Shown: positions 9,883 through 17,645 of the stretch, piece by piece | How positions within the stretch are numbered: the stretch's first letter is position 1 | Layout: each line of letters opens with the position of its first letter | NCBI GenBank assembly: GCA_003695725.1 | Contig: RFHX01000012.1 | Coordinates: forward strand, 1 to 18,639 | Source of the DNA: Candidatus Schekmanbacteria bacterium | GTDB taxonomy: Bacteria; Schekmanbacteria; GWA2-38-11; J061 | Length of the DNA: 18,639 nucleotides | Reading direction: 5' to 3' | Translations under genes and position numbers: made by a program | Notes under the pieces: generated by a model | Database searches by the model: none | What the model was told of the DNA's origin: nothing | The model's input: the letters and a program-made list of their open reading frames with translations, nothing else

Positions 9883-9911
9883 TTGTTATTTTTCTTGAAT
9901 AAAAGTGTCAA
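9883..9911 (-). promoter_or_regulatory. candidate promoter for the Cys-rich gene
   Basis: A perfect TTGACA (-35) lies on the minus strand at 9906-9911, with TAACAA (9883-9888) 17 bases further as the best-placed but poor -10. It would leave a leader of about 53 bases that includes an A/T homopolymer tract just before the Shine-Dalgarno. This supports the gene being its own unit, separate from the deacetylase upstream. Confidence 0.35.
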
Positions 9912-9951
9912 GATTTAATATGTTAATTTTATGTAAAAGAAATATGGATTT

Positions 9952-11028
9952 TCAATTTTCCTTCTTTTCCTTTTGAGGCGACCAATAATTCTTTTGAGAA
10001 TCGATGAAAAAATAGGATACCTTTTTGAAGAAACCGTTTATAGGCGAAAGTCTTTTCTCTAATTCTTGAATATTCCCTTTATTGATTACAATGCGAGGAT
10101 ATAAAAAAGATGTTTTTCTTTTGCTTTCGAGAGAAAATGCCAATTTATAGCCAACTTCTTCCGCAATCTGCAAAAGGGCACTGTTGTAGACTCCCCATGG
10201 GAGACTCATTAGTTCGACTCTTGCGGATACAATTTCTTCTATGAGTTCTTTTGACCTTTTCAAATCATTTTTTATTCGTTTAATGTAATTGCTTTCTGAT
10301 TCCATTGATTCATCATCAGATAGATAATTATTCTTCTCTCTTTTACAAAAGATATGGAGTTTTTTTTCAACCTTCTCCCAATTTGAAGGTAGATTCTTCT
10401 CCGCAAGAATCTCTTTACATTTTTCCGATACTCTTCTTAATGATTTTTTTGACGGCAAAAATCTTTTGAAGGCAAGGGATGGATAAAGGCGATATAAAGG
10501 CATTCCTGTCACAAGATAATGATTTGCCGCATAGGGCAATGACCAGTGATGAATGAAATCAGGATTATAGAAGGAATGAATCTTATTGTTTGAATAATGG
10601 AGTAGGTGGCTGTGGCTATGGGATTGAAATTCAACTATTCCTGATTTTTGCATTTCAATTATGTTGTCAATATTTAGAAAACCACTTTTTTTCTGCTTTT
10701 CTATATATTGTTGATGAGCTTTATGAGCATCCAAAACCTCGCCATCGTGATTGCCTATTCTTGAAGTTATCAAAAAAACTGTAATCTTTACTCCATATTT
10801 CTTAATCAAAGGAAAAACATATTCATATACATCATAATACCCATCATCGATTGTCATTGCTATTTCTTTGGAGGTTGCTTTTGCATTGTTAATTTTTTCT
10901 GGAAGTTCGCTTGCAAATCGAAATGAGTATCCTGAATTCAATAGGAATTTCAAATGTTCTTCAAAACAAGTAGGAGTAATTTTGGAATACTGGCTTATTG
11001 AATGATATGTAAGAACAGGAATCATCAT
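9952..11028 (-). CDS. NodB-type polysaccharide deacetylase with a large central insertion
   Basis: Carbohydrate esterase 4-type protein, 358 residues, predicted to remove N- or O-acetyl groups from a surface sugar using a divalent metal. PVLTYHSIS at the start is typical of the PgaB/NodB group. Motif 1 is TIDDGYYD (D61 base, D62 metal ligand); motif 2 is HSHSH (H137 and H141 metal ligands); motif 3 appears as LPWG (276-279). Between motifs 2 and 3 lies an insertion of about 130 residues, mostly basic and helical, where compact NodB domains have only a few dozen. There is no signal peptide, so it probably acts in the cytoplasm on a precursor (inference). It lies 46 bases after the GT4 gene at 11075-12229 and is apparently the last gene of the LPS operon. 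The ATG has no strong Shine-Dalgarno; the second ATG is equally possible. Confidence 0.86.
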   Translation of the reverse strand: MMIPVLTYHSISQYSKITPTCFEEHLKFLLNSGYSFRFASELPEKINNAKATSKEIAMTIDDGYYDVYEYVFPLIKKYGVKITVFLITSRIGNHDGEVLDAHKAHQQYIEKQKKSGFLNIDNIIEMQKSGIVEFQSHSHSHLLHYSNNKIHSFYNPDFIHHWSLPYAANHYLVTGMPLYRLYPSLAFKRFLPSKKSLRRVSEKCKEILAEKNLPSNWEKVEKKLHIFCKREKNNYLSDDESMESESNYIKRIKNDLKRSKELIEEIVSARVELMSLPWGVYNSALLQIAEEVGYKLAFSLESKRKTSFLYPRIVINKGNIQELEKRLSPINGFFKKVSYFFIDSQKNYWSPQKEKKEN

Positions 11029-11074
11029 TTTTTTTGAAGATTCAAAATTAAAATTTATAAGACATCTCTTTTAT

Positions 11075-12229
11075 TCAATCTTTTACCTCATTGTAGATGT
11101 TGATAAGGCAATTCATATGTTTATCAATATCAAAATTTCCTGATTTTGATTTACATCTTTTTGACATCTCTTTTCTAATTTCATCTTTTGCCAATTCATT
11201 CATCAAATTTGAAATTTCCACGATATCATCAGGTTTCGAAACTACATATCCTTCACTGCCGTTTTCAATGATTTCAGAAAATCCATTTATGGCTGTTGTA
11301 ATTACAGGAATCCCATAAGCCATTGCTTCAAGGCATACATTAGAGAAAGGGTCATAATGAGTGGGATGAACTAGTATATCTCCAGATGAATAAATATCCT
11401 GCATTTCGTCTGTAATTTTGCCAAGAAAGATAAATCTATCTTCGATCTTTCTTTCTTTCAACAAGGATAAATATCTTTTTTTATTGCCGCCTCCTGCAAC
11501 TATGACATAGCTTTTATTTTTTATTTCGTCAGGAAGGAATGAATAAGCATTTATCAATTCCTTCAATCCCTTTAAAGAAAAATTTCCTGCGGCGAAAAGA
11601 TAACACAAAGAATCTTCACCTATATTATGAGCACTCCTAAAAGATTTCCTTCGTTTTTGCCTTTCTTCCTCAGAGACGATATCTATGAGGATGGGATTGT
11701 AGAGCACTTCTATTTTTTCTTCTTCAATAAAATATTTTCTTACAAGAAGACTTTTGATTCTCTTTGAAGGAGCAATCAGTTTTCTGAATTTTTTTCTGCT
11801 GAATATATTTTTCTCAATGAGTCGAACCATCAAACTGTGAAAACTGAAAGATGATATTCCTCCTCCTTTATTGGAGATATAATCGTTATGTAATCCTCCT
11901 CCTAATCTATATATATTGGCGGGAATTGTTTTTCCTGATGATTGAATAATGTCGTATTTCTTGTTTTTCAGGGCTGATGATGAGGTCAATAGAAAAGAGA
12001 GAAGAAATGCTGATGCCGGTTTTTTTATTGCACCAATTTTATGGATATGAATACCTTTGATCGGCTCAGTTTCGATTTTAGAAGTATAATAATCAACACA
12101 AGCGCCTCGTTTCGACAATTCCTTTGTAATTCTGAAAAGATACTTTTCAGTCCCTCCTACAGTTGAATATTTAGAGTGGACAAAGGCAATCTTCAATCCC
12201 TTAGCCGATGAATTATTTATAAGATTCAT
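11075..12229 (-). CDS. GT4-family glycosyltransferase, WaaG-like
   Basis: GT-B glycosyltransferase of 384 residues, acting at the cytoplasmic face of the inner membrane on LPS core or a lipid-linked glycan. The glycine-rich acceptor loop STVGGTEKYLFR spans about 22-33. The donor domain has LFAAGNFSLKG (211-221), IVAGGG (243-248) and HPTHYDPFSNVCLEAMAYG (288-306). In that last stretch D293 and E301 occupy the E-x7-E positions, and DPFSNVCLEAM resembles the LPS core glucosyltransferase WaaG group. The sugar and linkage cannot be read from sequence. The ATG overlaps the 3' end of the preceding GT4 gene by 17 bases, so translational coupling is likely; its own Shine-Dalgarno is weak. Confidence 0.9.
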   Translation of the reverse strand: MNLINNSSAKGLKIAFVHSKYSTVGGTEKYLFRITKELSKRGACVDYYTSKIETEPIKGIHIHKIGAIKKPASAFLLSFLLTSSSALKNKKYDIIQSSGKTIPANIYRLGGGLHNDYISNKGGGISSFSFHSLMVRLIEKNIFSRKKFRKLIAPSKRIKSLLVRKYFIEEEKIEVLYNPILIDIVSEEERQKRRKSFRSAHNIGEDSLCYLFAAGNFSLKGLKELINAYSFLPDEIKNKSYVIVAGGGNKKRYLSLLKERKIEDRFIFLGKITDEMQDIYSSGDILVHPTHYDPFSNVCLEAMAYGIPVITTAINGFSEIIENGSEGYVVSKPDDIVEISNLMNELAKDEIRKEMSKRCKSKSGNFDIDKHMNCLINIYNEVKD

Positions 12230-13349
12230 AGTTTTTCAAAACTTCATAATAAAGATGTTCCGTCCTTAACACTGCTTCATCTAAGTCAAATTCTTTCTCA
12301 GCTTTTTTGAGCGCCGCCTGTGAAAGTTTTTGACGAAGAGTTGGATTATCGATTAAAGAGAGAATGCCTTTTTCAATTTCTTCACTTTTTCCTGCCTTGA
12401 CGAGTATACCTTCTACTTTATCCCTTATTATTTCTCTTATTGGAGGTATATCGGATGCAATGACAGGGATGCCGCAAATCATCGCCTCTTTGATTGCTGA
12501 GGGTGAACCTTCACCTTCGATTGTGGGATGTATAAGAATATAGAATCGAGAAATAAGGTTTTCCACATCCTTCCTGAACCCCGCAAATTTTACTCTTTCT
12601 TCAATATTTCTTTTTCTGCATTCCAGTTTCAATTCCTTTTTTAGAGGACCTTCACCAACGATAATGAGAAAGACATTTTTTCCCTTTTGAGCAATCTTTT
12701 CCACTGCTTCCAAAAGAAGTGAATGTCCCTTGTGCTTTGAAAGATGACTTACTGTGCCGAGTATGAAAGCGTCATTGGGGAGAGAAAATTCTTCTTTTAT
12801 ACTATATGACAAATTTTTTTTTTGAAATCTCTCTTTTTCTATACCACCTCGAATCAATACAATCTTATTTTCATCGACGCCTCCTTTCAAAAGTGAATCC
12901 TTGACTGAATTGGATAGCGCAATGATTTTGTCCGCTCCTCTGTTATATTTCATCATTGATAAAACACCACTCTTTAAAGGGAAATCAATTCTTCTCGTGT
13001 AAATGTGTGGAATTCCAAAATTTAAGAGTTTTATGAAAAATCCCATAGCAAGCGCGCGTGGATTATGGGTATGAATAATATCGATGGTATTATTGGATAT
13101 CCATCTCATTATCTTGAAAGCCGCGATAATGTCTGCGTCTGATTTCATTTTTACGGTGAAGAAAGGCACTTTTGCTTTATTGCATTCCTTTTCAATGCCG
13201 CTTTCAGGCTGACAGCAGATAATATTTTGATGCCCCCTTTCTATGAGTTTCTTTGACAAAAGAAGAGTCTGCATTTCGCCGCCTCTATATTCCTTTTCAG
13301 CGTTGATGTGAAGAATTCTAAGTTTTTTTGCTTCTTCTTTCTCTTTCAT
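12213..13349 (-). CDS. GT4-family glycosyltransferase
   Basis: Retaining GT-B glycosyltransferase of 378 residues. The acceptor domain begins LRILHINAEKEYRGGEMQ (10-27), whose GGE-x-Q loop is common among LPS and lipid-carrier transferases. DIIHTHNPRA (90-99) and YTRRIDFPL follow. The donor domain contains GTVSHLSKHKGH (198-209), IVGEGPLKKEL (230-240) and the complete EGEGSPSAIKEAMICGIPV motif (278-296) with E280 and E288. It overlaps the upstream GT2 gene by 32 bases and the downstream GT4 gene by 17. These overlaps and the heptose genes upstream point to LPS core or core-proximal sugar addition. The exact acceptor and sugar are unknown. Confidence 0.9.
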   Translation of the reverse strand: MKEKEEAKKLRILHINAEKEYRGGEMQTLLLSKKLIERGHQNIICCQPESGIEKECNKAKVPFFTVKMKSDADIIAAFKIMRWISNNTIDIIHTHNPRALAMGFFIKLLNFGIPHIYTRRIDFPLKSGVLSMMKYNRGADKIIALSNSVKDSLLKGGVDENKIVLIRGGIEKERFQKKNLSYSIKEEFSLPNDAFILGTVSHLSKHKGHSLLLEAVEKIAQKGKNVFLIIVGEGPLKKELKLECRKRNIEERVKFAGFRKDVENLISRFYILIHPTIEGEGSPSAIKEAMICGIPVIASDIPPIREIIRDKVEGILVKAGKSEEIEKGILSLIDNPTLRQKLSQAALKKAEKEFDLDEAVLRTEHLYYEVLKNYESYK

Positions 13350-14097
13350 TCAATTCCCATAATTTTGCATATTTTAAAAACTCCGAAAATACCGTAGCCA
13401 TAGAAATCATAATTCCTCTACTTCCATCAAGAAAAGCTCCTTTTATGATAAGCTTTTTGAATATAGTAATGAAGGGGAGAAGAAGGAGATGATAAAAGCG
13501 GCATTGTTTCTTTTTTGAATAATACTCCTTTGCGCCTATAGATGAAAAATAATCAATTTGTGAAAAGTGCTGTGTTAGATTTTTGTAGGTGTAATGGATA
13601 ATAGGATTTTTCAAATATCCTTTTTTCCCTTCAAGGGAAATGCTGTCATGAGGATTGATTCCATCCCATTTGGCATACTCTTTCTTGAAAAGTCGAAGTT
13701 TGTAATCAGGATTCCATCCGCTGTGATTTATCTTTTTCCCCAAATAATAGTTTTCACGCTTAATAAAATATCCATTACAGGAAGAAGGCGAATTGATTGT
13801 CTCAATTATTTCATTCTTTAATCCATTACTTATCCTTTCATCTGCATCTAATGAAATAATCCATTCGTAATTTGTAAGAGAAAGGGCAAAGTTTTTTTGC
13901 TCGATATGTCCTGAGAAGACTTTTTGATAGATTTTGGATGTATATCTTTTTGCTATTTCTACAGTATTGTCGTTGCTGAATGAATCAACTATGATTATTT
14001 CATCTGTCCATAAAAGGGATTTTAGGCATTCTTCAATATTTTCTTCTTCATTAAAGGTAATTACGACAGCGCTTATCTTTTTATTTTTGCCTGTCAC
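13318..14097 (-). CDS. GT2-family glycosyltransferase, WaaE/LgtF-type LPS core transferase
   Basis: Inverting GT-A transferase of 259 residues, resembling the WaaE/LgtF group that adds a beta-linked hexose to inner-core heptose I. The N-terminus carries the classic VVITFNEEENIEECL (11-25), IIIVDSFSNDNTVEIA (34-49) and the metal/nucleotide D-x-D within SLDADERI (82-89). SGHIEQKNFAL (62-72) is characteristic of this subgroup. A hydrophobic, basic C-terminal third (about 203-240) probably binds the membrane. The start is GTG at 14097, directly preceded in frame by a TAA, so no earlier start is possible; the Shine-Dalgarno is weak. It sits 37 bases downstream of the Trm112-like gene and overlaps the following GT4 gene by 32 bases. 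Confidence 0.9.
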   Translation of the reverse strand: MTGKNKKISAVVITFNEEENIEECLKSLLWTDEIIIVDSFSNDNTVEIAKRYTSKIYQKVFSGHIEQKNFALSLTNYEWIISLDADERISNGLKNEIIETINSPSSCNGYFIKRENYYLGKKINHSGWNPDYKLRLFKKEYAKWDGINPHDSISLEGKKGYLKNPIIHYTYKNLTQHFSQIDYFSSIGAKEYYSKKKQCRFYHLLLLPFITIFKKLIIKGAFLDGSRGIMISMATVFSEFLKYAKLWELNERERRSKKT

Positions 14098-14134
14098 TTA
14101 ACACTTGGCACTAAACATTAAAATGAAAAATCAA

Positions 14135-14305
14135 CTATTCCAGCTTTTTTGCCTCTTCAGGAAGCATAATTGGAATATCGTCTTTGATTTCGTAGAGAAG
14201 CTTACAATTGTCGCATATCAAACCGTCTTCCGACTCATTCAAATGAATGTCTCCCTTGCATTGGGGGCATGCAAGAATATCGAGCAATTCTTTGTCTAAT
14301 GCCAT
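14135..14305 (-). CDS. Trm112 family zinc-ribbon protein (YcaR/UPF0434 type)
   Basis: Short gene of 56 residues, translated here by hand: it begins MALDKELLDILACPQCKGDI and ends PEEAKKLE. C13-x2-C16 and C31-x2-C34 form a zinc ribbon, followed by YEIKDDIPIMLPEEA, the conserved end of the Trm112/YcaR family. Eukaryotic and archaeal Trm112 activate methyltransferases; the role of the small bacterial forms is unclear. They often sit beside LPS genes, as ycaR does between lpxK and kdsB in Escherichia coli. The start is supported by AAAGGAG about seven bases before the ATG. It lies 12 bases downstream of the heptose adenylyltransferase stop, inside the LPS operon. Confidence 0.93.
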   Translation of the reverse strand: MALDKELLDILACPQCKGDIHLNESEDGLICDNCKLLYEIKDDIPIMLPEEAKKLE

Positions 14306-14317
14306 AACAAGCTCCTT

Positions 14318-14812
14318 TTATAACAATTTCTTTTGATTTGTTTTTTTTATGCTTTCAAGAATCTCCGTTGAGGAATGGTTTTTTTCGTCTCCAACGATTG
14401 CAATTCTTCCTCCATAGCTTTTGACTGTTTCTCTTTCAGGCACTGTATCGACTGTATAATCAGTCCCTTTTGCATGCACATCGGGTTTCAAGGCTAAAAG
14501 TATGTTTACTACATTAGTTTCCTCGAAATATGTTACAAAGTCAACACACTCTATTGCAGAGATTATTTCCATTCTTTCATTTAAAGGAATTATAGGCCTG
14601 CCTTTCCCTTTAAGCGCCTCAGACGAAGAATCGCTGTTGAGGGCGGTAATAAGAATATCGCCTTCTTTTTTTGCGCCCATAAGATATCTTATATGGCCTA
14701 CATGAAGAATGTCAAAACATCCATTTGAAAGGACTATGGTTTTCCCTTCTGCACGAAGTTTTGACACGATATCCTTCAATTCATCAAGGGTTTTTATCTT
14801 TTCTTTAGACAT
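14318..14812 (-). CDS. rfaE2: D-glycero-beta-D-manno-heptose 1-phosphate adenylyltransferase
   Basis: Transfers AMP from ATP to heptose 1-phosphate, giving ADP-D-glycero-D-manno-heptose for LPS core. At 164 residues it equals the C-terminal domain of E. coli HldE as a separate protein. The nucleotidyltransferase signature LSNGCFDILHVGHIRYL spans about 28-44 (GCFDILHVGH at 31-40). ALNSDSS and KGKGRPIIPLNERMEI follow, then HAKGTDYT-x-DTVPE, and the C-terminal SSTEIL (the [ST]ST motif of this family). It overlaps the kinase gene by 19 bases, keeping the two halves of HldE coupled at the translation level. Downstream is the Trm112-like gene. Confidence 0.96.
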   Translation of the reverse strand: MSKEKIKTLDELKDIVSKLRAEGKTIVLSNGCFDILHVGHIRYLMGAKKEGDILITALNSDSSSEALKGKGRPIIPLNERMEIISAIECVDFVTYFEETNVVNILLALKPDVHAKGTDYTVDTVPERETVKSYGGRIAIVGDEKNHSSTEILESIKKTNQKKLL

Positions 14813-15831
14813 TTTATTTTTGGAGTCGCTTCTACATCCTTGATAGCGGCAAGCAATTCAGCTTTTGTTACTGTTGCGGTGCCGCTTTTCATTACTACAA
14901 TTCCTCCTGCATAGTTTGAAATCATCATTGCTTCCCTAAAGGTTGCGCCGCTTGCAAGGGCAAGAGTGAAAGCGCTTATTACTGTGTCTCCAGCACCAGT
15001 TACATCGGATATCTCATCCTTTCCATAGACATCGATGCTTGTTATTGTGCCATTCTTTTCAAAAAGAGACATCCCGCGCCTTCCTCTTGTGATAAGCAAA
15101 GCATCAGGGTTTGTAATGTCAAATAGCGCATTTCCGCATTTTATAAGACTTTCATCGTCGTCTCCAATGGCAATGCCCGTTGTCCGCGATGCCTCGACTT
15201 CATTTGGAGTCAGAGCTGTAATATTTTTAAATCTGTTGAATCTGAATCTTGAATCAACTGTGATTATAGTTTCTTTTTTTTCTGCTAAGGAATTGATGTA
15301 TTCTATCAATCTTTCTGATATAACTCCCAAATTGTAATCAGAAATGATTAGAGCATCCAAATTTGGCAATTCCTTTTTGATTCTTCCAATAAGTTTCGCT
15401 TCAATGGAATCGCTGATGAAATATCTGCTTTCCCTATCTATTCTTATTACCTGTTGTTTTGCCGTATGATGCCCTCCGGCAAGTATTCTTGTTTTTCTTG
15501 CTGTCGTTCTTTTTTTGTCTTTTAAAAGGTTGCTTGTGTTTATGCCTTTGCTTCGAAATTGTTTGAGAAGAATCTTTCCTGTGTCATCGTCTCCAATTAC
15601 ACCGAAAGGGATAACTTCACAGCCGAGTGCATTTAGATTGTTGCAGGCATTTCCGCATCCTCCGGGAAAGATGTCTCCGTGGTCGTATTTCAAAATTAAC
15701 ACCGGGGCTTCACGGGAAACTCTGTCAGTTGCACCGTAAATATACTCATCTGCAATAAAATCACCGACTGCCCCAATCCTTTTTTTGGAAAAGCGATTGA
15801 GAATTTTCTTTAAAGAATCTTTTTTAATCAT
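14794..15831 (-). CDS. rfaE1: D-glycero-beta-D-manno-heptose-7-phosphate kinase
   Basis: PfkB/ribokinase-family kinase that phosphorylates heptose 7-phosphate at C1, giving the 1,7-bisphosphate. At 345 residues it corresponds to the N-terminal domain of E. coli HldE. Visible features are VGDFIADEYIYG (22-33), the substrate-binding FPGGCGNACNNLNALG (55-70), ISDYNLGV (163-170), ITALTPNEVEA, ITRGRRGMSLF (247-257) and the PfkB signature DVTGAGDTVISAF (276-288), with the catalytic aspartate in GAGD at 279-282. The start overlaps the end of gmhB by 8 bases and the end overlaps rfaE2 by 19. Ribokinase and fructokinase alternatives are unlikely given the neighbours. Confidence 0.96.
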   Translation of the reverse strand: MIKKDSLKKILNRFSKKRIGAVGDFIADEYIYGATDRVSREAPVLILKYDHGDIFPGGCGNACNNLNALGCEVIPFGVIGDDDTGKILLKQFRSKGINTSNLLKDKKRTTARKTRILAGGHHTAKQQVIRIDRESRYFISDSIEAKLIGRIKKELPNLDALIISDYNLGVISERLIEYINSLAEKKETIITVDSRFRFNRFKNITALTPNEVEASRTTGIAIGDDDESLIKCGNALFDITNPDALLITRGRRGMSLFEKNGTITSIDVYGKDEISDVTGAGDTVISAFTLALASGATFREAMMISNYAGGIVVMKSGTATVTKAELLAAIKDVEATPKIKCLKKR

Positions 15832-16408
15832 TTTTTATCTCACTCAATATCCATTCTACTGCGTCATATATGTCATCTGCAATAAAATCAGGATTAATCT
15901 TTTGCATTTTGTCTGTGCAAATTTCTCCTTCTCCATATCCTGTTTTTACTACCACTGACTTTGCTTTGACCTTTTTTGCAAGCTCTACATCTGAAATTTT
16001 ATCACCGATTACGAAAGATTGTGACAGGTCAAGATTGAAATCTTTTGCCGCCTTTTGAAGCATTCCCGGCAATGGTTTACGGCAGTTGCACTTTTTCCTG
16101 TATGGCGGTTTTCCCACAGAAGGATGGTGACAGCAGTAATAAATGCCGTCAAGATGTGCTCCTTCCATCTCAAGCAGGAATTCAAGGCGCTTTAAAGTTG
16201 CTTTTAGAGTTTTTTCATCGAAATATCCTCTTGCTATGCCTGCCTGATTGGTAGCAAGAATTGCGAGAATACCATTTTCATTTATTTTTTTTATAGCCCT
16301 TCCACAACGAGGAAGTAGAGTCAACCTGTTGGGATCATTGATATATCCTCCTTCCACCGTCATTGTGCCATCGCGGTCTATAAAAACAGCCCGTTTTCTT
16401 GTCTTCAT
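15824..16408 (-). CDS. gmhB: D-glycero-beta-D-manno-heptose-1,7-bisphosphate 7-phosphatase
   Basis: HAD-superfamily phosphatase that removes the 7-phosphate from heptose 1,7-bisphosphate before adenylylation. The 194-residue length is normal. The nucleophile motif is FIDRDGT (9-15), with D11 and acid/base D13. LATNQAGIARG (51-61) is motif 2, and GDKISDVELAKK is motif 4. The family zinc site is intact: C92 and H94 in YYCCHHP, C107 and C109 in CNCRKP. It is followed with an 8-base overlap by the kinase that makes its substrate. A 142-base gap separates it from waaF; I see no convincing promoter or terminator there. AAGGA about ten bases upstream of the ATG is the likely ribosome binding site. 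Confidence 0.96.
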   Translation of the reverse strand: MKTRKRAVFIDRDGTMTVEGGYINDPNRLTLLPRCGRAIKKINENGILAILATNQAGIARGYFDEKTLKATLKRLEFLLEMEGAHLDGIYYCCHHPSVGKPPYRKKCNCRKPLPGMLQKAAKDFNLDLSQSFVIGDKISDVELAKKVKAKSVVVKTGYGEGEICTDKMQKINPDFIADDIYDAVEWILSEIKND

Positions 16409-16550
16409 TCCTCTATTCCTTGTATAAATATCCTTTTTAAAATTTACATTTTTCTATCATATTACGCTTTCATCTTCCACAATATCCTTATTTTCTCCAA
16501 ATTATCTTTGAAAGAAGGCAATTAGATGAATCATTGCTTATGAGAGGAAA

Positions 16551-17645
16551 TTAAAGTTTGGTTCTATTTTGTTTTGGATTCAAATCCAAAGTGCTGATAA
16601 TCTTATCACAGGCATCGACAACATCCTTCACCTCTATTGATTCTATACATTCAGGTTTCCCGCTTGGCGCAGGCGAACATTCTTTGAAAAACCTCTGTTT
16701 ACAGGGACGGCATTGAAATTCTTTTTTAACCTGTATATAAAGTTCAGGTTTTGTGTAGGGATGAGTCTTGTGATGGTTGCCAGGACCAAAAATCACAACA
16801 ATAGGCGTTTTCAGTGCAGAGGCAATATGCATAGGCCCACTGTCATTTCCTATGAAAATTGATGCTTTTTCAATTATTGCCGCTGTTTGACAAATAGATA
16901 ATTTCCCTGCCATATCGAATATTTCCCCTTTTACAAGAGATTTTACCTTATTCGTGTCCTCTATATCATCTTTGCTTCCGCTTAAAATTACAGCGGCATC
17001 ATATTTTTCGATAAGATATCTGCATACTTGTGCATATCTTTCAAGATGCCACTGTCTCTCCTTTGTTGAAGTGCCTGTATGTATGATAGCTGTCAATTTA
17101 TTCGAAAGATTATTTTCTTTGAAAAAGGATTCTGCAAATTCTTTATCCTTTTTGCTTAGTTCGAGCCTTAATTCATCATCATCAACATCAATGCCAATAT
17201 TTTTTATCAAATTGGAGAAATATTCGACTTCATGCATTTCCTCCAAGTTGGATGGCAGAGGTACAGCTTGTGTCAGAAGAAGGCTTCTTCCGTCTGTCGC
17301 ATATCCTATGCGGGTGGGGATCTTCATAAGGAAAACCTCGAGTGCTGATTCAAAGGAATTGGTAAAGAGTATTGCCGCATCAAAATTTTCCCTGCCACAT
17401 TCTTTTAACAACTTCAGTTTCCTTGCTTTATCAAGACCTTTTGCAGGATGCGGGATAGTGATATAGTTGTCTGCTAAGCCGCACTCTTTCAGAATAGTCG
17501 TTATGCTTTCCTTTGCGCCTATTGTAATATGTGCTTCTTTGAAAAATTCTCTAAGTGCCTTGAGCGCAGGCAGTGTCATCACTGCATCGCCAATCCAGTT
17601 TGATTCGCGGATAAAAAGTTTTTTAACTTTGTCTTTTTTCAGCAT
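16551..17645 (-). CDS. waaF: ADP-heptose:LPS heptosyltransferase II
   Basis: GT9-family transferase that adds the second heptose of the LPS inner core from ADP-heptose at the cytoplasmic face of the inner membrane. The protein has 364 residues. The N-terminus has IRESNWIGDAVMTLPAL (12-27), with the catalytic-site D20. IIHTGTSTKERQWHLERYA (187-205) and FIGNDSGPMHIASALKTP (264-281) form the ADP-heptose site. A C-terminal cysteine cluster (C312, C315, C323, C333) is usual in WaaF-like proteins. Its start overlaps the end of the acyltransferase gene by 23 bases; GAAGG before the ATG is a reasonable Shine-Dalgarno. WaaF is favoured over WaaC or WaaQ by NWIGD and the cysteine-rich end. No waaC is present in the window. 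Confidence 0.92.
   Translation of the reverse strand: MLKKDKVKKLFIRESNWIGDAVMTLPALKALREFFKEAHITIGAKESITTILKECGLADNYITIPHPAKGLDKARKLKLLKECGRENFDAAILFTNSFESALEVFLMKIPTRIGYATDGRSLLLTQAVPLPSNLEEMHEVEYFSNLIKNIGIDVDDDELRLELSKKDKEFAESFFKENNLSNKLTAIIHTGTSTKERQWHLERYAQVCRYLIEKYDAAVILSGSKDDIEDTNKVKSLVKGEIFDMAGKLSICQTAAIIEKASIFIGNDSGPMHIASALKTPIVVIFGPGNHHKTHPYTKPELYIQVKKEFQCRPCKQRFFKECSPAPSGKPECIESIEVKDVVDACDKIISTLDLNPKQNRTKL

Noticed and set aside
16575-16592. 18-base palindrome TTTGGATT-CA-AATCCAAA
   Set aside because: It falls inside the last codons of waaF and has only a two-base loop, so it cannot form a normal terminator hairpin. Probably coincidental in coding sequence.
16954-17466. Plus-strand open frame of 170 codons, with another following to 18012
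   Set aside because: Both are antisense to waaF and the acyltransferase, which carry complete family motifs. They are serine- and leucine-rich, as expected from reading AT-rich genes backwards.
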